Shown: positions 9,895-17,989 of the stretch, one piece after another
How the letters are laid out: every line of letters starts with the position of its first letter
How positions within the stretch are numbered: position 1 is the stretch's first letter
Assembly: GCA_913058185.1 (NCBI GenBank)
Contig: CAJXQX010000005.1
Coordinates: forward strand, 22,782 to 86,781
From: an uncultured Verrucomicrobiota bacterium
GTDB lineage: Bacteria > Verrucomicrobiota > Verrucomicrobiia > Opitutales > Opitutaceae
DNA: 64,000 nucleotides
Direction of reading: 5' to 3'
Notes under the pieces: generated by a model
What the model saw: the letters and a program-made list of their open reading frames with translations, nothing else
What the model was told of the DNA's origin: nothing
Database searches by the model: none
Program-made: the position numbers and the translations under genes

Positions 9895-9911
9895 TTGGTA
9901 TGAATTTTGCT
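9895..9911 (+). promoter_or_regulatory. Sigma-54 (RpoN) promoter of amtB-glnK
   Basis: TTGGTATGAATTTTGCT matches the -24/-12 consensus YTGGCACGN4TTGCW at the GG and GC cores, with exactly ten bases between them. The only departures are CAC read as TAT. It lies 43 bp upstream of the amtB start codon, with initiation expected near 9922. RpoN control of glnK-amtB under nitrogen limitation is well established in other bacteria; here it is inferred from the site and its position. No convincing NtrC sites were seen upstream. Confidence 0.78.
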
Positions 9912-9953
9912 AATGTATAAATTGGTCCAATTAACATTTTTTCAGATAACCCC

Positions 9954-11249
9954 ATGCTCAACCTCCCGCAACGCCCCTTCGCCCTTCTCTCCCTCCTTGT
10001 GGGCTGCCCGGCTCTGCTATCTGCTCAAGACGCTGCCGCCACCCTCGATTCCGGCGATACCGCTTGGATGCTGATGGCTACCGTGTTGGTCCTGTTCATG
10101 ACCCTGCCTGGTCTCGCTTTGTTCTATGGCGGTCTGGTGCGGGTAAAGAACTACCTCTCGGTGCTGATGCACTGCTTCACCATCGCTTGTTTGGCCTCCG
10201 TTTTGTGGGTAGCTGGTCTTTACAGCCTAGCTTTCTCCGACGGCAACGCGTGGATCGGCGATTTTCAGCATCTCTTCCTCAACGGCATCTCCATCGGTGA
10301 ACTCAACGGTGGCACGTTCCCCGAAACCGTTTTCGTGATGTTCCAGATGACGTTCGCGATCATCACGCCCGGTCTGATCGTCGGCGCGTTTGTAGAGCGC
10401 ATGAAATTTAGCGCTATGATACTCTTTTCGGCTCTGTGGCTCATCCTCGTTTACACGCCAGTAGCTCACTGGGTATGGGGTGGCGGTTGGATGATGCAGA
10501 TGGGCACGCTCGATCTCGCTGGTGGTATCGTCGTTCATGCAACGGCCGGCATTTCGGCTCTCATTCTCGCTAAGGCTATCGGACCTCGCCCGCAGTTTCC
10601 CAAGAGAGTCAGCCCTCCCCACAATCCTGCCATCGTGATGATCGGCGCTTCGATGTTGTGGGTCGGTTGGTTCGGCTTCAACGCGGGTAGCCAAGGGGCA
10701 GCCAACGGTGCGGCTGGTATGACCATGCTCGTCACCCATATTTCCGCCGCGGTGGCATCTCTCACCTGGATGTGTATCGAATGGCGCCAAGCCGGGAAAC
10801 CCGGTTTGGTCGGCATCGTAACTGGCATGGTTGCGGGCTTGGCCAGTATCACCCCCGCTTCCGGTAATGTCGGACCACTTGGCGCAGTCATCATCGGACT
10901 CCTCGCTGGTTCGGTCTGTTATTTCAGCTGCAGCTTCGTGAAAAACAAATTGGAGATCGACGATGCGCTGGACGTATTTGCGGTCCATGGCGTAGGCGGA
11001 ATCATGGGGTCAATGCTTGTCGCCGTGTTAGGCACCGCTGCCTTCGGCGGCACGGGCGTTGATAGCATGGCGGCCCAGTTGGTCATCCAATTCAAGAGTG
11101 TCGGATTTACGCTGATTTGGTCGGCCGTAGGGACGATCGTAATTATCGCGATCGTTAAGGCGACCACCGGACTACGCGTTGATCAAGAAGCCGAACAAGC
11201 TGGCCTCGATCAAGCTGAACACGGTGAGAAAGCCTATCACCTCGATTGA
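9954..11249 (+). CDS. amtB: Ammonium transporter
   Basis: Homotrimeric ammonium channel of the inner membrane, 431 residues. A cleavable signal peptide (to about ...LLSAQ) precedes eleven membrane helices, as in E. coli AmtB. The pore histidines are His195 in GGIVVHATAG and His345 in VFAVHGVGG. The signature DLAGGIVVHATAGISALI and the FGFNAGS segment are intact. It is followed by glnK after 25 bp, the classic amtB-glnK pairing in which GlnK plugs the channel under nitrogen excess. A sigma-54 promoter lies just upstream. Confidence 0.97.
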   Translation: MLNLPQRPFALLSLLVGCPALLSAQDAAATLDSGDTAWMLMATVLVLFMTLPGLALFYGGLVRVKNYLSVLMHCFTIACLASVLWVAGLYSLAFSDGNAWIGDFQHLFLNGISIGELNGGTFPETVFVMFQMTFAIITPGLIVGAFVERMKFSAMILFSALWLILVYTPVAHWVWGGGWMMQMGTLDLAGGIVVHATAGISALILAKAIGPRPQFPKRVSPPHNPAIVMIGASMLWVGWFGFNAGSQGAANGAAGMTMLVTHISAAVASLTWMCIEWRQAGKPGLVGIVTGMVAGLASITPASGNVGPLGAVIIGLLAGSVCYFSCSFVKNKLEIDDALDVFAVHGVGGIMGSMLVAVLGTAAFGGTGVDSMAAQLVIQFKSVGFTLIWSAVGTIVIIAIVKATTGLRVDQEAEQAGLDQAEHGEKAYHLD

Positions 11250-11262
11250 TCCATCACTCTAA

Positions 11263-11613
<351 letters not shown>

Positions 11614-11628
11614 TTTTCCAAAAATCTC

Positions 11629-11659
11629 CTACGGCTGGTCGTTTAGCGACCAGTTGTAG
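11629..11659. terminator. Convergent hairpin after glnK / DUF547 gene
   Basis: CTGGTCG (11635-11641) pairs with CGACCAG (11647-11653) and the stem extends outward to 11629 and 11659 with two G-U pairs, about 13 bp in all. It overlaps the last codons of the minus-strand DUF547 gene. A short T-tract follows only in the minus direction, so it is a moderate terminator candidate for that gene and a barrier between convergent transcripts. Confidence 0.45.
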
Positions 11660-12423
11660 GGCGTGTAATCGAGCGACCATTTTCCAGGCGCTTGCCGGAT
11701 AGCTTCACCTGTTGTTGGAGGAGCGACTTCGGCCAGAAACAACAACACCGCTGAGTCATCGTCACCGAAATCCTCTTCGAACCAGGAAAAAATCGGAGAG
11801 ACTTCAGCTCGTTGCCAAGAAAGATTAAATCGGTTGCTGCGCCTATCGGCGACAAACTGTCGAGCTTGAGCATCCAACTGCTCATCGAGTCGCTCCGGGA
11901 CATAAGCTTCCGAGCGCAGGGGAGGACACGATATCGCCGCACAAACGACCGCAAAATGGATCCGTGGTTCATCGAAATCGACCCGCAGGATCTCATGTTC
12001 GATTTCATTCAGAGTGTATTCTTCGCCTCCAACCTCAGCGAATCGGATATCCCAAGGGGACTTATTCAACAACCATCCGAGAATCCTGCCTCCCGTGCCT
12101 AAATCATGAATGCTTTCGATCGGATAAGCATCGGCGACCAATTTCAATGTGTAGGCGTTGTAAGCGTTAATCCACAACGTGAGTTGTTCGTCGACGGTGG
12201 GTAATTCCGCCGGATTGGTCTGAGATAATTGTCCGAGATATTGATCGAGCCTCACGTCATCACCTAGAGCAGCGTAATCAACCAACCCGTCCAACACGTG
12301 GTCTTGGAGCACCTTGGTAAACAATTGGTGATCCACGGCAGCCCCGCTGTAGGCAGGAATGAGACCGAGACATAGAAGCAAAGTTGAACATCCGGTGAAA
12401 CGGAACGGGAACAGGGTTCTCAT
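11629..12423 (-). CDS. DUF547 domain secreted protein
   Basis: 264 residues with an N-terminal signal peptide ending near YSGAA. The body is a clear DUF547 domain: DEQLTLWINAYNAYTLKLV, SPWDIRFAEV, YTLNEIEHEILR, IHFAVVCAAISCPPLR. The conserved Glu/His/Cys pattern (E-H in IEHEI, C-A-A-I-S-C-P-P-L) resembles thiol-protease-like folds, but no reaction is established for the family. Third gene of a minus-strand operon after a DUF3047 gene and a glycosyltransferase, 4 bp behind the latter. Confidence 0.85.
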   Translation of the reverse strand: MRTLFPFRFTGCSTLLLCLGLIPAYSGAAVDHQLFTKVLQDHVLDGLVDYAALGDDVRLDQYLGQLSQTNPAELPTVDEQLTLWINAYNAYTLKLVADAYPIESIHDLGTGGRILGWLLNKSPWDIRFAEVGGEEYTLNEIEHEILRVDFDEPRIHFAVVCAAISCPPLRSEAYVPERLDEQLDAQARQFVADRRSNRFNLSWQRAEVSPIFSWFEEDFGDDDSAVLLFLAEVAPPTTGEAIRQAPGKWSLDYTPYNWSLNDQP

Positions 12424-12426
12424 GGG

Positions 12427-13119
12427 TCAAACTTTCATAGCGGGGTAGTGACGAGCGAGTCGCCGAGGATCGGCCCCGGCGAGAAACCGCAAGAGCAAGA
12501 AACTATTGCGGATTTGCTGCCGCAATGGGCCGTGGCGTCTAAACCTGCGGGCGGAGGTTAATACCTTGGCCGGTAGCACATCGATCCGACCCTGCCGTCG
12601 AGCCCGACGGATCAGATCCACATCCTCAAACAACGGCCACGATTGAAAGCCTCCCAGCGATGTATAAAAATCGCGCCGAATCAAAATGCCTTGATCGCCA
12701 AATCGGGTGAAGACCGAATCGTAACGCGTCCACCACGAGGAAAAACGCAGCAATAAGGTTGGTGCATCAAAGCTAATTTGGAACATCGCGACGCTCCCTT
12801 GAGGTTGCGCGAGATATGCCTTGGCCGCCTCCGCAGCCTCATCGGTCAGTCGAGTATCAGCATGAATGAATAGGATCCACTCACTCTCGGTGGCATGGGC
12901 TCCGGCCTTCAGTTGCACTCCCCGAGATCGCTCAGCCACAGGTATTACCGTTGCTCCCGCGGCCCGAGCTAGCGCGGAGGTTTCATCGGTGCTTTGACCA
13001 TCCGCCACCATGACTTGGGCCGAAGGCCATATCGCGAGAATTCGACTCACGGCATCTGCGATTCGAGCAGATTCATTGAGTGCGGGAATAACCACGGATA
13101 ACTGAGGCAAGGGCATCAT
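12427..13119 (-). CDS. Family 2 glycosyltransferase (TIGR04283-like)
   Basis: 230 residues, GT-A fold. It opens LSVVIPALNESARI, then MVADGQSTDET, and has the metal-binding HADT (DxD-type) near residue 92. Later blocks DQGILIRRDFYTSLGGF and FEDVDLIRRARRQGRI match the TIGR04283 subgroup, annotated elsewhere as rSAM/selenodomain-associated transferase 2. Acceptor and sugar are unknown. Its start overlaps the end of the DUF3047 gene by four bases (ATGA) and the DUF547 gene follows after 4 bp, so translational coupling across all three is likely. Confidence 0.85.
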   Translation of the reverse strand: MMPLPQLSVVIPALNESARIADAVSRILAIWPSAQVMVADGQSTDETSALARAAGATVIPVAERSRGVQLKAGAHATESEWILFIHADTRLTDEAAEAAKAYLAQPQGSVAMFQISFDAPTLLLRFSSWWTRYDSVFTRFGDQGILIRRDFYTSLGGFQSWPLFEDVDLIRRARRQGRIDVLPAKVLTSARRFRRHGPLRQQIRNSFLLLRFLAGADPRRLARHYPAMKV

Positions 13120-13811
13120 GGATCGGAGTCCGCGGGAGCCGGACTTATTTCCAGAAACATTTCCGCGAAGTCTGCTTCGGCTCGGCCGCCGGAATTATCC
13201 GAGTCCACCATGATTGCCACCCCAGAGATCTTCGTAGGGGGTTCACCGAATATTTTTTCGTAGTAGGCTAGAACGTCGCGGCGTTCACTTTGCCAAATAT
13301 TGGCCTGCGGCTCATGGGAATTCGTGCGCAATACCAGGTGAGAAACATGGCGAGTATACGGGCTGGGAAATGTCCCTCCGACTGGTTCCTTCGTCGCCCA
13401 AACATAATTAATCGCCCGCGTGCGAGTCGGGATTAACGAGGTCTCGAAAACCACAAACACTCGAGCGGCGAAATCATCCCCTGCTTTCGTCCGCTCCGCG
13501 ATTTCGCCCGGAAGCGCTCCCCTCGACCTCCACCGCCATCTCAACACCATCTTCGTGGGGTTCATGACTTCAAGATCACGCAATAAGGCGCAACTAGTAT
13601 CCTCACTTCGGCCCGTTATCACCCAACGGTTTCCCTCCGCCTTCACCCCATATTCGGTTGCTGCAATAAATGGGAATCTTTGTTCACGCCAATTCTGGTG
13701 AAACTCCTTTTCGGATTCGCCAATCAGATTAATGGACGGCGGTTCTATTTTGCCGCCGTGGCTCAGCACTGAAGCCAGGATTGCGACCGAAAGAAAACCC
13801 GCACGTATCAT
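13116..13811 (-). CDS. DUF3047 domain protein, exported
   Basis: 231 residues with a short leader (MIRAGFLSVAILASVLSHGG). The DUF3047 signature is recognisable: LRWRWRSRGALPG, GDDFAARVFVVFE, INYVWATKEPVGGTF, and the C-terminal GVAIMVDSDNSGGRAEADF. The family is probably periplasmic with a beta-sandwich, possibly carbohydrate-binding, fold; no activity is known. First gene of the three-gene operon with the glycosyltransferase and the DUF547 protein. It begins 55 bp after the end of sdhB on the same strand. Confidence 0.82.
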   Translation of the reverse strand: MIRAGFLSVAILASVLSHGGKIEPPSINLIGESEKEFHQNWREQRFPFIAATEYGVKAEGNRWVITGRSEDTSCALLRDLEVMNPTKMVLRWRWRSRGALPGEIAERTKAGDDFAARVFVVFETSLIPTRTRAINYVWATKEPVGGTFPSPYTRHVSHLVLRTNSHEPQANIWQSERRDVLAYYEKIFGEPPTKISGVAIMVDSDNSGGRAEADFAEMFLEISPAPADSDP

Positions 13812-13865
13812 CGTGCGGGCAATCTTCGTAAAAATGCGTAAGAGACAAGTCGATCAGGCGGAACT

Positions 13866-14651
13866 CTAAGGCTTAAAGGCCGACCGCACCGTGGCGCCGA
13901 TATATTCTTTGTTCAGCTTGGCGATAAAATCGTGGCTGATGAGCTTCGGACAGGCGGCGGAACATTCGTATTGGTTGGAGCAATTGCCAAATCCAAGTTC
14001 GTCCATTTTCGCGACCATGTTGAGCACGCGGGAATCACGCTCGGGCTGCCCTTGCGGCAGCAATGCGAATTGGGAAACCTTGGCACCCACGAACAACATC
14101 GCGGAGGAGTTCTTACAGGCCGCGACACAGGCACCGCAGCCGATGCAGGCTGCCGCATCCATGGCGAGGTCAGCGTGTTCCTTGGGAATCGGATTGGCGT
14201 TGGCGTCACAAGCCGAACCCGTGCGCACGCTAATGAATCCGCCCGCCTGTTGAATCGTATCAAACGAGGAGCGATCCGTAATAAGATCCTTTTGGATCGG
14301 AAACGGCTCGGCCCGGTAAGGTTCGACGACGATCACGTCACCATCTTTGAAACTACGAACGTAGGTCTGGCAGGAGGCGATCCCGTCATGCGGGCCATGC
14401 GGCTTGCCATCGATGACGAGTGAACACGTGCCACAGATGCCTTCACGACAATCGTGGGCGAATGCAATGGGCTCTTCGTTGCGGCGTTCGAGATCGTCGT
14501 TGATCACATCGAGCAACTCGAGGAACGACATGTTCGGGTTCAGATCCGTAGCCTTGTAATTAACAAAACTGCCCTCGGCTTGAGGACCCGCTTGGCGCCA
14601 TACGCGCAAGGTCAGGGAAATGTTTTTGGTGGAGGAGGTGTCAGCGACCAT
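13866..14651 (-). CDS. sdhB: Succinate dehydrogenase iron-sulfur subunit
   Basis: Electron-transfer subunit of complex II, 261 residues. [2Fe-2S] ligands are Cys68, Cys73 and Cys76 (CREGICGTC) with Cys94. The ferredoxin-like half has CIGCGACVAAC (Cys169/172/175/179) and CSNQYECSAACP (224-235) for the [4Fe-4S]/[3Fe-4S] clusters. It resembles the type shared by Bacteroidota, Chlamydiota and Verrucomicrobiota. It should directly follow sdhA, but the two are separated by a 417-bp inverted-repeat element that ends 13 bp before this start codon. Confidence 0.96.
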   Translation of the reverse strand: MVADTSSTKNISLTLRVWRQAGPQAEGSFVNYKATDLNPNMSFLELLDVINDDLERRNEEPIAFAHDCREGICGTCSLVIDGKPHGPHDGIASCQTYVRSFKDGDVIVVEPYRAEPFPIQKDLITDRSSFDTIQQAGGFISVRTGSACDANANPIPKEHADLAMDAAACIGCGACVAACKNSSAMLFVGAKVSQFALLPQGQPERDSRVLNMVAKMDELGFGNCSNQYECSAACPKLISHDFIAKLNKEYIGATVRSAFKP

Positions 14652-14664
14652 GATTTTAAAGTGG

Positions 14665-14689
14665 GATTTACGAATTACGATTTACGATT
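14665..14689 (+). repeat. Left inverted repeat of the sdh-operon element
   Basis: 25 bp beginning GATTTACGAATTACGA, itself built from a TTACGA-type 8-bp period. It differs from the complement of the other end only at two A/T positions. The stop codon of the internal gene lies within it, so the last residues NRKS are encoded by the repeat. Confidence 0.85.
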
Positions 14690-15033
14690 GGCTCGCGAAG
14701 TTCGTATCGCGGCTACGACGATTGAAAGGAGTTCGTTGGCTTCTTGGAAGAGAAGTCGGACCTTCGAATTGGGGACTAGTTTGGCCGCGACGATTAATTC
14801 CATCCAATAAATGGTTTCGTCGCATTCCTCTTCTACTATTTTGAGTTTGTTGATGAAATCTGCTTTGGATTTCGCTCGGCAAGCAGCCCGATAATTTGCT
14901 CCCACGGAAGTGCCACATCGAAGCAGTTGCCTCCCCAACACCGATCCGGTCGTGCCCGCTGGCAACGCTTCCACGAGACGAAGACCCGTAGAGCAAACTC
15001 CTGAGTTCGTCGTATCATCTCGTCCTTGGTCAT
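14675..15033 (-). pseudogene. Four-helix-bundle (23S rRNA intervening-sequence family) protein, frameshifted
   Basis: The first 18 codons from ATG 15033 read MTKDEMIRRTQEFALRVF. The conserved body is one frame over: RLVEALPAGTTGSVLGRQ, LRCGTSVGANYRAACRAK, KLKIVEEECDETIYWMEL. Restoring one missing base near 14980 joins the two into a normal ~119-residue four-helix-bundle (TIGR02436-like) protein, related to the Avd accessory protein of diversity-generating retroelements. No reverse transcriptase or template/variable repeat is nearby. The 3' part is also open from an upstream start at 15058, but that N-terminus does not fit the family. Either recent decay or a sequencing error. Confidence 0.85.
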
Positions 15034-15056
15034 GCATTTGCCTCAAAGAAATCGTC

Positions 15057-15081
15057 ATTCGTAATTCGTAATTCGTAAATC
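15057..15081 (-). repeat. Right inverted repeat of the sdh-operon element
   Basis: 25 bp, ATTCGTAATTCGTAATTC onward, reverse complementary to 14665-14689 at 23 of 25 positions. The tandem ATTCGTA units have an 8-bp period. It lies 24 bp upstream of the start codon of the internal gene and 8 bp from the sdhA stop. Confidence 0.85.
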
Positions 15082-15089
15082 TCGCAGAG

Positions 15090-17012
15090 CTATTTATAGC
15101 TTCTTGTGCTCATTTTGACGGTCTCGTAGTTGAGATCCTCGGTGAGTCGGTTCGGGACGGTGCCCTCACCTTGATATTCCCAGGCGGCGACGTGGGCGAA
15201 ATTCTCATCGTCGCGGAGACATTCGCCGTCCGGATGTTGATACTCTTCACGGAAGTGTCCGCCACAACTCTCCTCACGGGTGAGGGCGTCACGGCACATC
15301 AGTTCGCCAAGTTCAAGGAAGTCGGCGAGGCGGCCCGCCTTCTCCAGGGCTTGATTGAGTGATTTGTCAGAACCGGGGACATTGACGTTGGCCCAGAACT
15401 CTTCGCGTAAAGCGGGGATGAGTTTGAGCGCTTCTTCCAGACCTTCCTTGGTCCGAGCCATGCCACAATGGTCCCACATGATCTTGCCGAGGCGTTTGTG
15501 GAAATGGGCGACGGTTTCTTTACCTCTGGTGTTGAGCAGACGCTGGGTCATTTCGTTCACCTTGTCGGTTGCTTCCTTGAAGGCCGGATCATCGGTTGAA
15601 GGCGTCGATCCCGGCTTTTGCGTCGCAAGGTAGTTTCCGACGGTGTAAGGCGCGACGAAATATCCGTCGGCGAGTCCCTGCATCAACGCGGAGGCACCGA
15701 GGCGATTGGCCCCATGATCGGAGAAATTGGCTTCACCGAGCACGAACAGTCCCGGGACATTGGACATGAGGTTATAGTCCACCCAGAGGCCACCCATCGT
15801 ATAGTGAACGGCCGGGAAGATGCGCATCGGCGTCTCGTAGGCGGACTCATTGGTGATCTCTTTGTAGATATCGAAGAGGTTGCCGTAGCGGGTACGAACC
15901 GTATCCGCGCCGAGGCGATTGATCGCATCACTGAAATCGAGATAAACACCGAGCTTAGTCGGACCGACGCCGCGACCTTCATCGCACATGCGTTTGGCCG
16001 CCCGGGAGGCGACATCGCGCGGAGCCAGATTTCCGAAACTCGGATAGATCCGCTCGAGGTAATAATCCCGATCTTCCTCTGGAATGTCATTGGGATCCTT
16101 TTCGCAGTCTACGGCCTTCTTGGGCACCCAGATACGTCCGTCGTTGCGTAACGACTCCGACATGAGAGTGAGTTTTGACTGATAGTCGCCCGAAACCGGA
16201 ATGCAGGTCGGATGGATCTGGGTGTAACACGGGTTGGCGAAACAAGCGCCCTTCTTGTAAGCCCGCCATGCGGCGGTCGCATTGGAATTACGCGCGTAGG
16301 TAGAGAGGTTAAACACGTTGCCGTATCCGCCGGTCGCCATGACCACACAATCAGCGGCGTGCTTCGTGACTTCGCCGGTGATGAGGTCCCGCACGATAAT
16401 GCCCTTGGCTTGGCCATCAACGAGGACCAGCTCGAGCATCTCGGAATTGGCGTGAAGCTTCACCCCACCCGATCCGATCATTTTCGACAGGGCGGAGTAA
16501 GCGCCAAGGAGGAGCTGTTGGCCGGTTTGACCGCGGGCGTAAAAGGTGCGCGAGACCTGAGCGCCACCAAAAGAACGATTCGCGAGTAGTCCGCCGTATT
16601 CACGGGCGAACGGCACGCCTTGGGCGACGCACTGGTCAATGATATTGGCAGATACCTCGGCCAAGCGATGGACGTTGGATTCGCGGGAGCGGTAGTCGCC
16701 TCCTTTAACCGTGTCATAAAACAAACGATAAACGCTGTCGCCGTCGTTCTGGTAATTTTTCGCGGCATTGATACCGCCCTGGGCAGCAATGGAGTGAGCG
16801 CGACGCGGGCTATCGTGAAAGACGAAACAGTCTACTCGGTATCCCAGTTCCGCCATAGTGGCTGCGGTGGAACCGCCCGCCAAACCAGCGCCAACAACGA
16901 TTACCTTATATTTTCGCTTATTGGCGGGATTGACCAACTTCATGTTGGCTTTGTAGGTGCTCCACTTCTCCGGGAGATCTCCCGGAGGAATATTCGAATT
17001 TAGAGTGGCCAT
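15090..17012 (-). CDS. sdhA: Succinate dehydrogenase flavoprotein subunit
   Basis: Catalytic subunit oxidising succinate to fumarate, 640 residues. FAD site GAGLAGG (41-47) and the covalent FAD histidine His73 in [13 protein letters not shown]. Substrate-site segments [11 protein letters not shown] and, further on, [16 protein letters not shown] are present. Length and sequence match the class found with single cytochrome-b anchors (Bacteroidota/Verrucomicrobiota type). sdhC ends 12 bp upstream, so the two are cotranscribed; the downstream partner sdhB is displaced by an inserted element. Confidence 0.97.
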   Translation of the reverse strand: MATLNSNIPPGDLPEKWSTYKANMKLVNPANKRKYKVIVVGAGLAGGSTAATMAELGYRVDCFVFHDSPRRAHSIAAQGGINAAKNYQNDGDSVYRLFYDTVKGGDYRSRESNVHRLAEVSANIIDQCVAQGVPFAREYGGLLANRSFGGAQVSRTFYARGQTGQQLLLGAYSALSKMIGSGGVKLHANSEMLELVLVDGQAKGIIVRDLITGEVTKHAADCVVMATGGYGNVFNLSTYARNSNATAAWRAYKKGACFANPCYTQIHPTCIPVSGDYQSKLTLMSESLRNDGRIWVPKKAVDCEKDPNDIPEEDRDYYLERIYPSFGNLAPRDVASRAAKRMCDEGRGVGPTKLGVYLDFSDAINRLGADTVRTRYGNLFDIYKEITNESAYETPMRIFPAVHYTMGGLWVDYNLMSNVPGLFVLGEANFSDHGANRLGASALMQGLADGYFVAPYTVGNYLATQKPGSTPSTDDPAFKEATDKVNEMTQRLLNTRGKETVAHFHKRLGKIMWDHCGMARTKEGLEEALKLIPALREEFWANVNVPGSDKSLNQALEKAGRLADFLELGELMCRDALTREESCGGHFREEYQHPDGECLRDDENFAHVAAWEYQGEGTVPNRLTEDLNYETVKMSTRSYK

Positions 17013-17024
17013 ATCAGAAATACG

Positions 17025-17807
17025 TTAGCGTTGCGCAATGAGTTCGGCGGCAGCAGCAGTGCCAGCGGCAGGTTCAACCAGTCCGGTGAGGATGGCCCCA
17101 GGGATCGCCAAGTTTCCGAGGAAATACAGCAGGCAGAAGACCGCGACGACGCGGCGAAGACCGATCTCCCACTTACCATTACGCCACCCGAAGGTTTGAA
17201 AAAGCGACTCGGTCCCGTGCCACAGGTGAACACTGAGAAGTCCCACCGCGACGATGTAGAACAAGGAAACGAGAGGATTCGCAAAACCAAGGAACACCAT
17301 CGAATAAACGTCGTGAACTTCGGTGCCGGCGGTCGCGAGGGGGATACCAAACTCACGCACATCGTGCTGCAAGATGACTGGATCCAAGGTTCCTTTGAAG
17401 GTTTCAGACCCCGTAAAGCCCAAGGTAAAGTGCGCCAAGTGATAAAGGATGAAGGCGAGGACCACGAACCCGCTCATGCGCATGTAGCGCGAAGCAATCG
17501 AAGCACGTAGCCATTTTTTGACGCCATAGGAAACAGAGCCTTGAGCCGTGCGGCTTTCGATCGTGAGGACGACGGCGGCCCAAATATGAATCGCCACACA
17601 AGCCAGTAGAAATAGCCGGATCCCCCACAAAGCGGGACCGAGTCCCTGCACAAAGTGAGCGTAGCCGTTAATCTGATCCGGGTGCGCGAAAATCTGTAGA
17701 TTGCCAACGAGATGACCGGTAACAAAACCGACTAGGACCAATCCAGTGATCGCCATCAGAAATTTTCGGCCGATGGAGGAGGTAAACAGGTTGCGAAACA
17801 GGTTCAT
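17025..17807 (-). CDS. sdhC: Succinate dehydrogenase cytochrome b subunit
   Basis: Membrane anchor of complex II binding haem b and quinone, 260 residues with five predicted helices. It begins MNLFRNLFTSSIGRKFLMA; helix-1 GHLVGNL and later FILYHLAHFTLGF and LSVHLWHGTESLFQTFG supply the histidines expected to ligate haem in the single-chain (b558) type. The frame is open to 17993, but the ATG at 17807 is chosen because the extra 62 residues are Arg/Cys-rich and unlike the family. The 180-bp gap upstream should hold the sdh promoter. Confidence 0.93.
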   Translation of the reverse strand: MNLFRNLFTSSIGRKFLMAITGLVLVGFVTGHLVGNLQIFAHPDQINGYAHFVQGLGPALWGIRLFLLACVAIHIWAAVVLTIESRTAQGSVSYGVKKWLRASIASRYMRMSGFVVLAFILYHLAHFTLGFTGSETFKGTLDPVILQHDVREFGIPLATAGTEVHDVYSMVFLGFANPLVSLFYIVAVGLLSVHLWHGTESLFQTFGWRNGKWEIGLRRVVAVFCLLYFLGNLAIPGAILTGLVEPAAGTAAAAELIAQR

Positions 17808-17989
17808 CGCAAAAGGTGTAAAAAGTAGAGAAAGTCTAGCCCAACGAGGCCGACAAGAGAGCGAGCAATCTGGAAGCCCCCCCTCCCGATGTAAACGAAT
17901 CAACCCCGAGAAAGACTGCCTATAAGGCTTGCTGTCATAGCAGAGTAGATACCACCGAGTGGGATAACCTACCCTCACCCCGCAACGGA

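Larger units (their letters stand above)
14665..15081 (-). mobile_element. 417-bp inverted-repeat element with four-helix-bundle gene, inside sdh operon
   Basis: A compact unit bounded by two 25-bp inverted repeats (14665-14689 and 15057-15081, 23 of 25 positions matching) that encloses one small gene in the orientation of the operon. It fills almost the whole sdhA-sdhB gap: sdhA stops 8 bp outside one end and sdhB starts 13 bp beyond the other. No target-site duplication and no transposase are visible. The encoded family is the one found as intervening sequences in bacterial 23S rRNA. In RNA the two ends would form a near-perfect 23-bp stem, a possible RNase III substrate. That this is a mobile unit is inference. 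Confidence 0.65.

Noticed and set aside
10227..10988. Long minus-strand open frame opposite amtB (253 codons)
   Set aside because: It is antisense to a clear amtB, highly charged with His/Asp/Arg runs and without any recognisable domain, as expected for a shadow frame.
14665..15081. Diversity-generating retroelement, because the four-helix-bundle protein resembles Avd
   Set aside because: No reverse transcriptase and no template/variable repeat pair lies near it; the isolated gene with inverted repeats fits the intervening-sequence family better.
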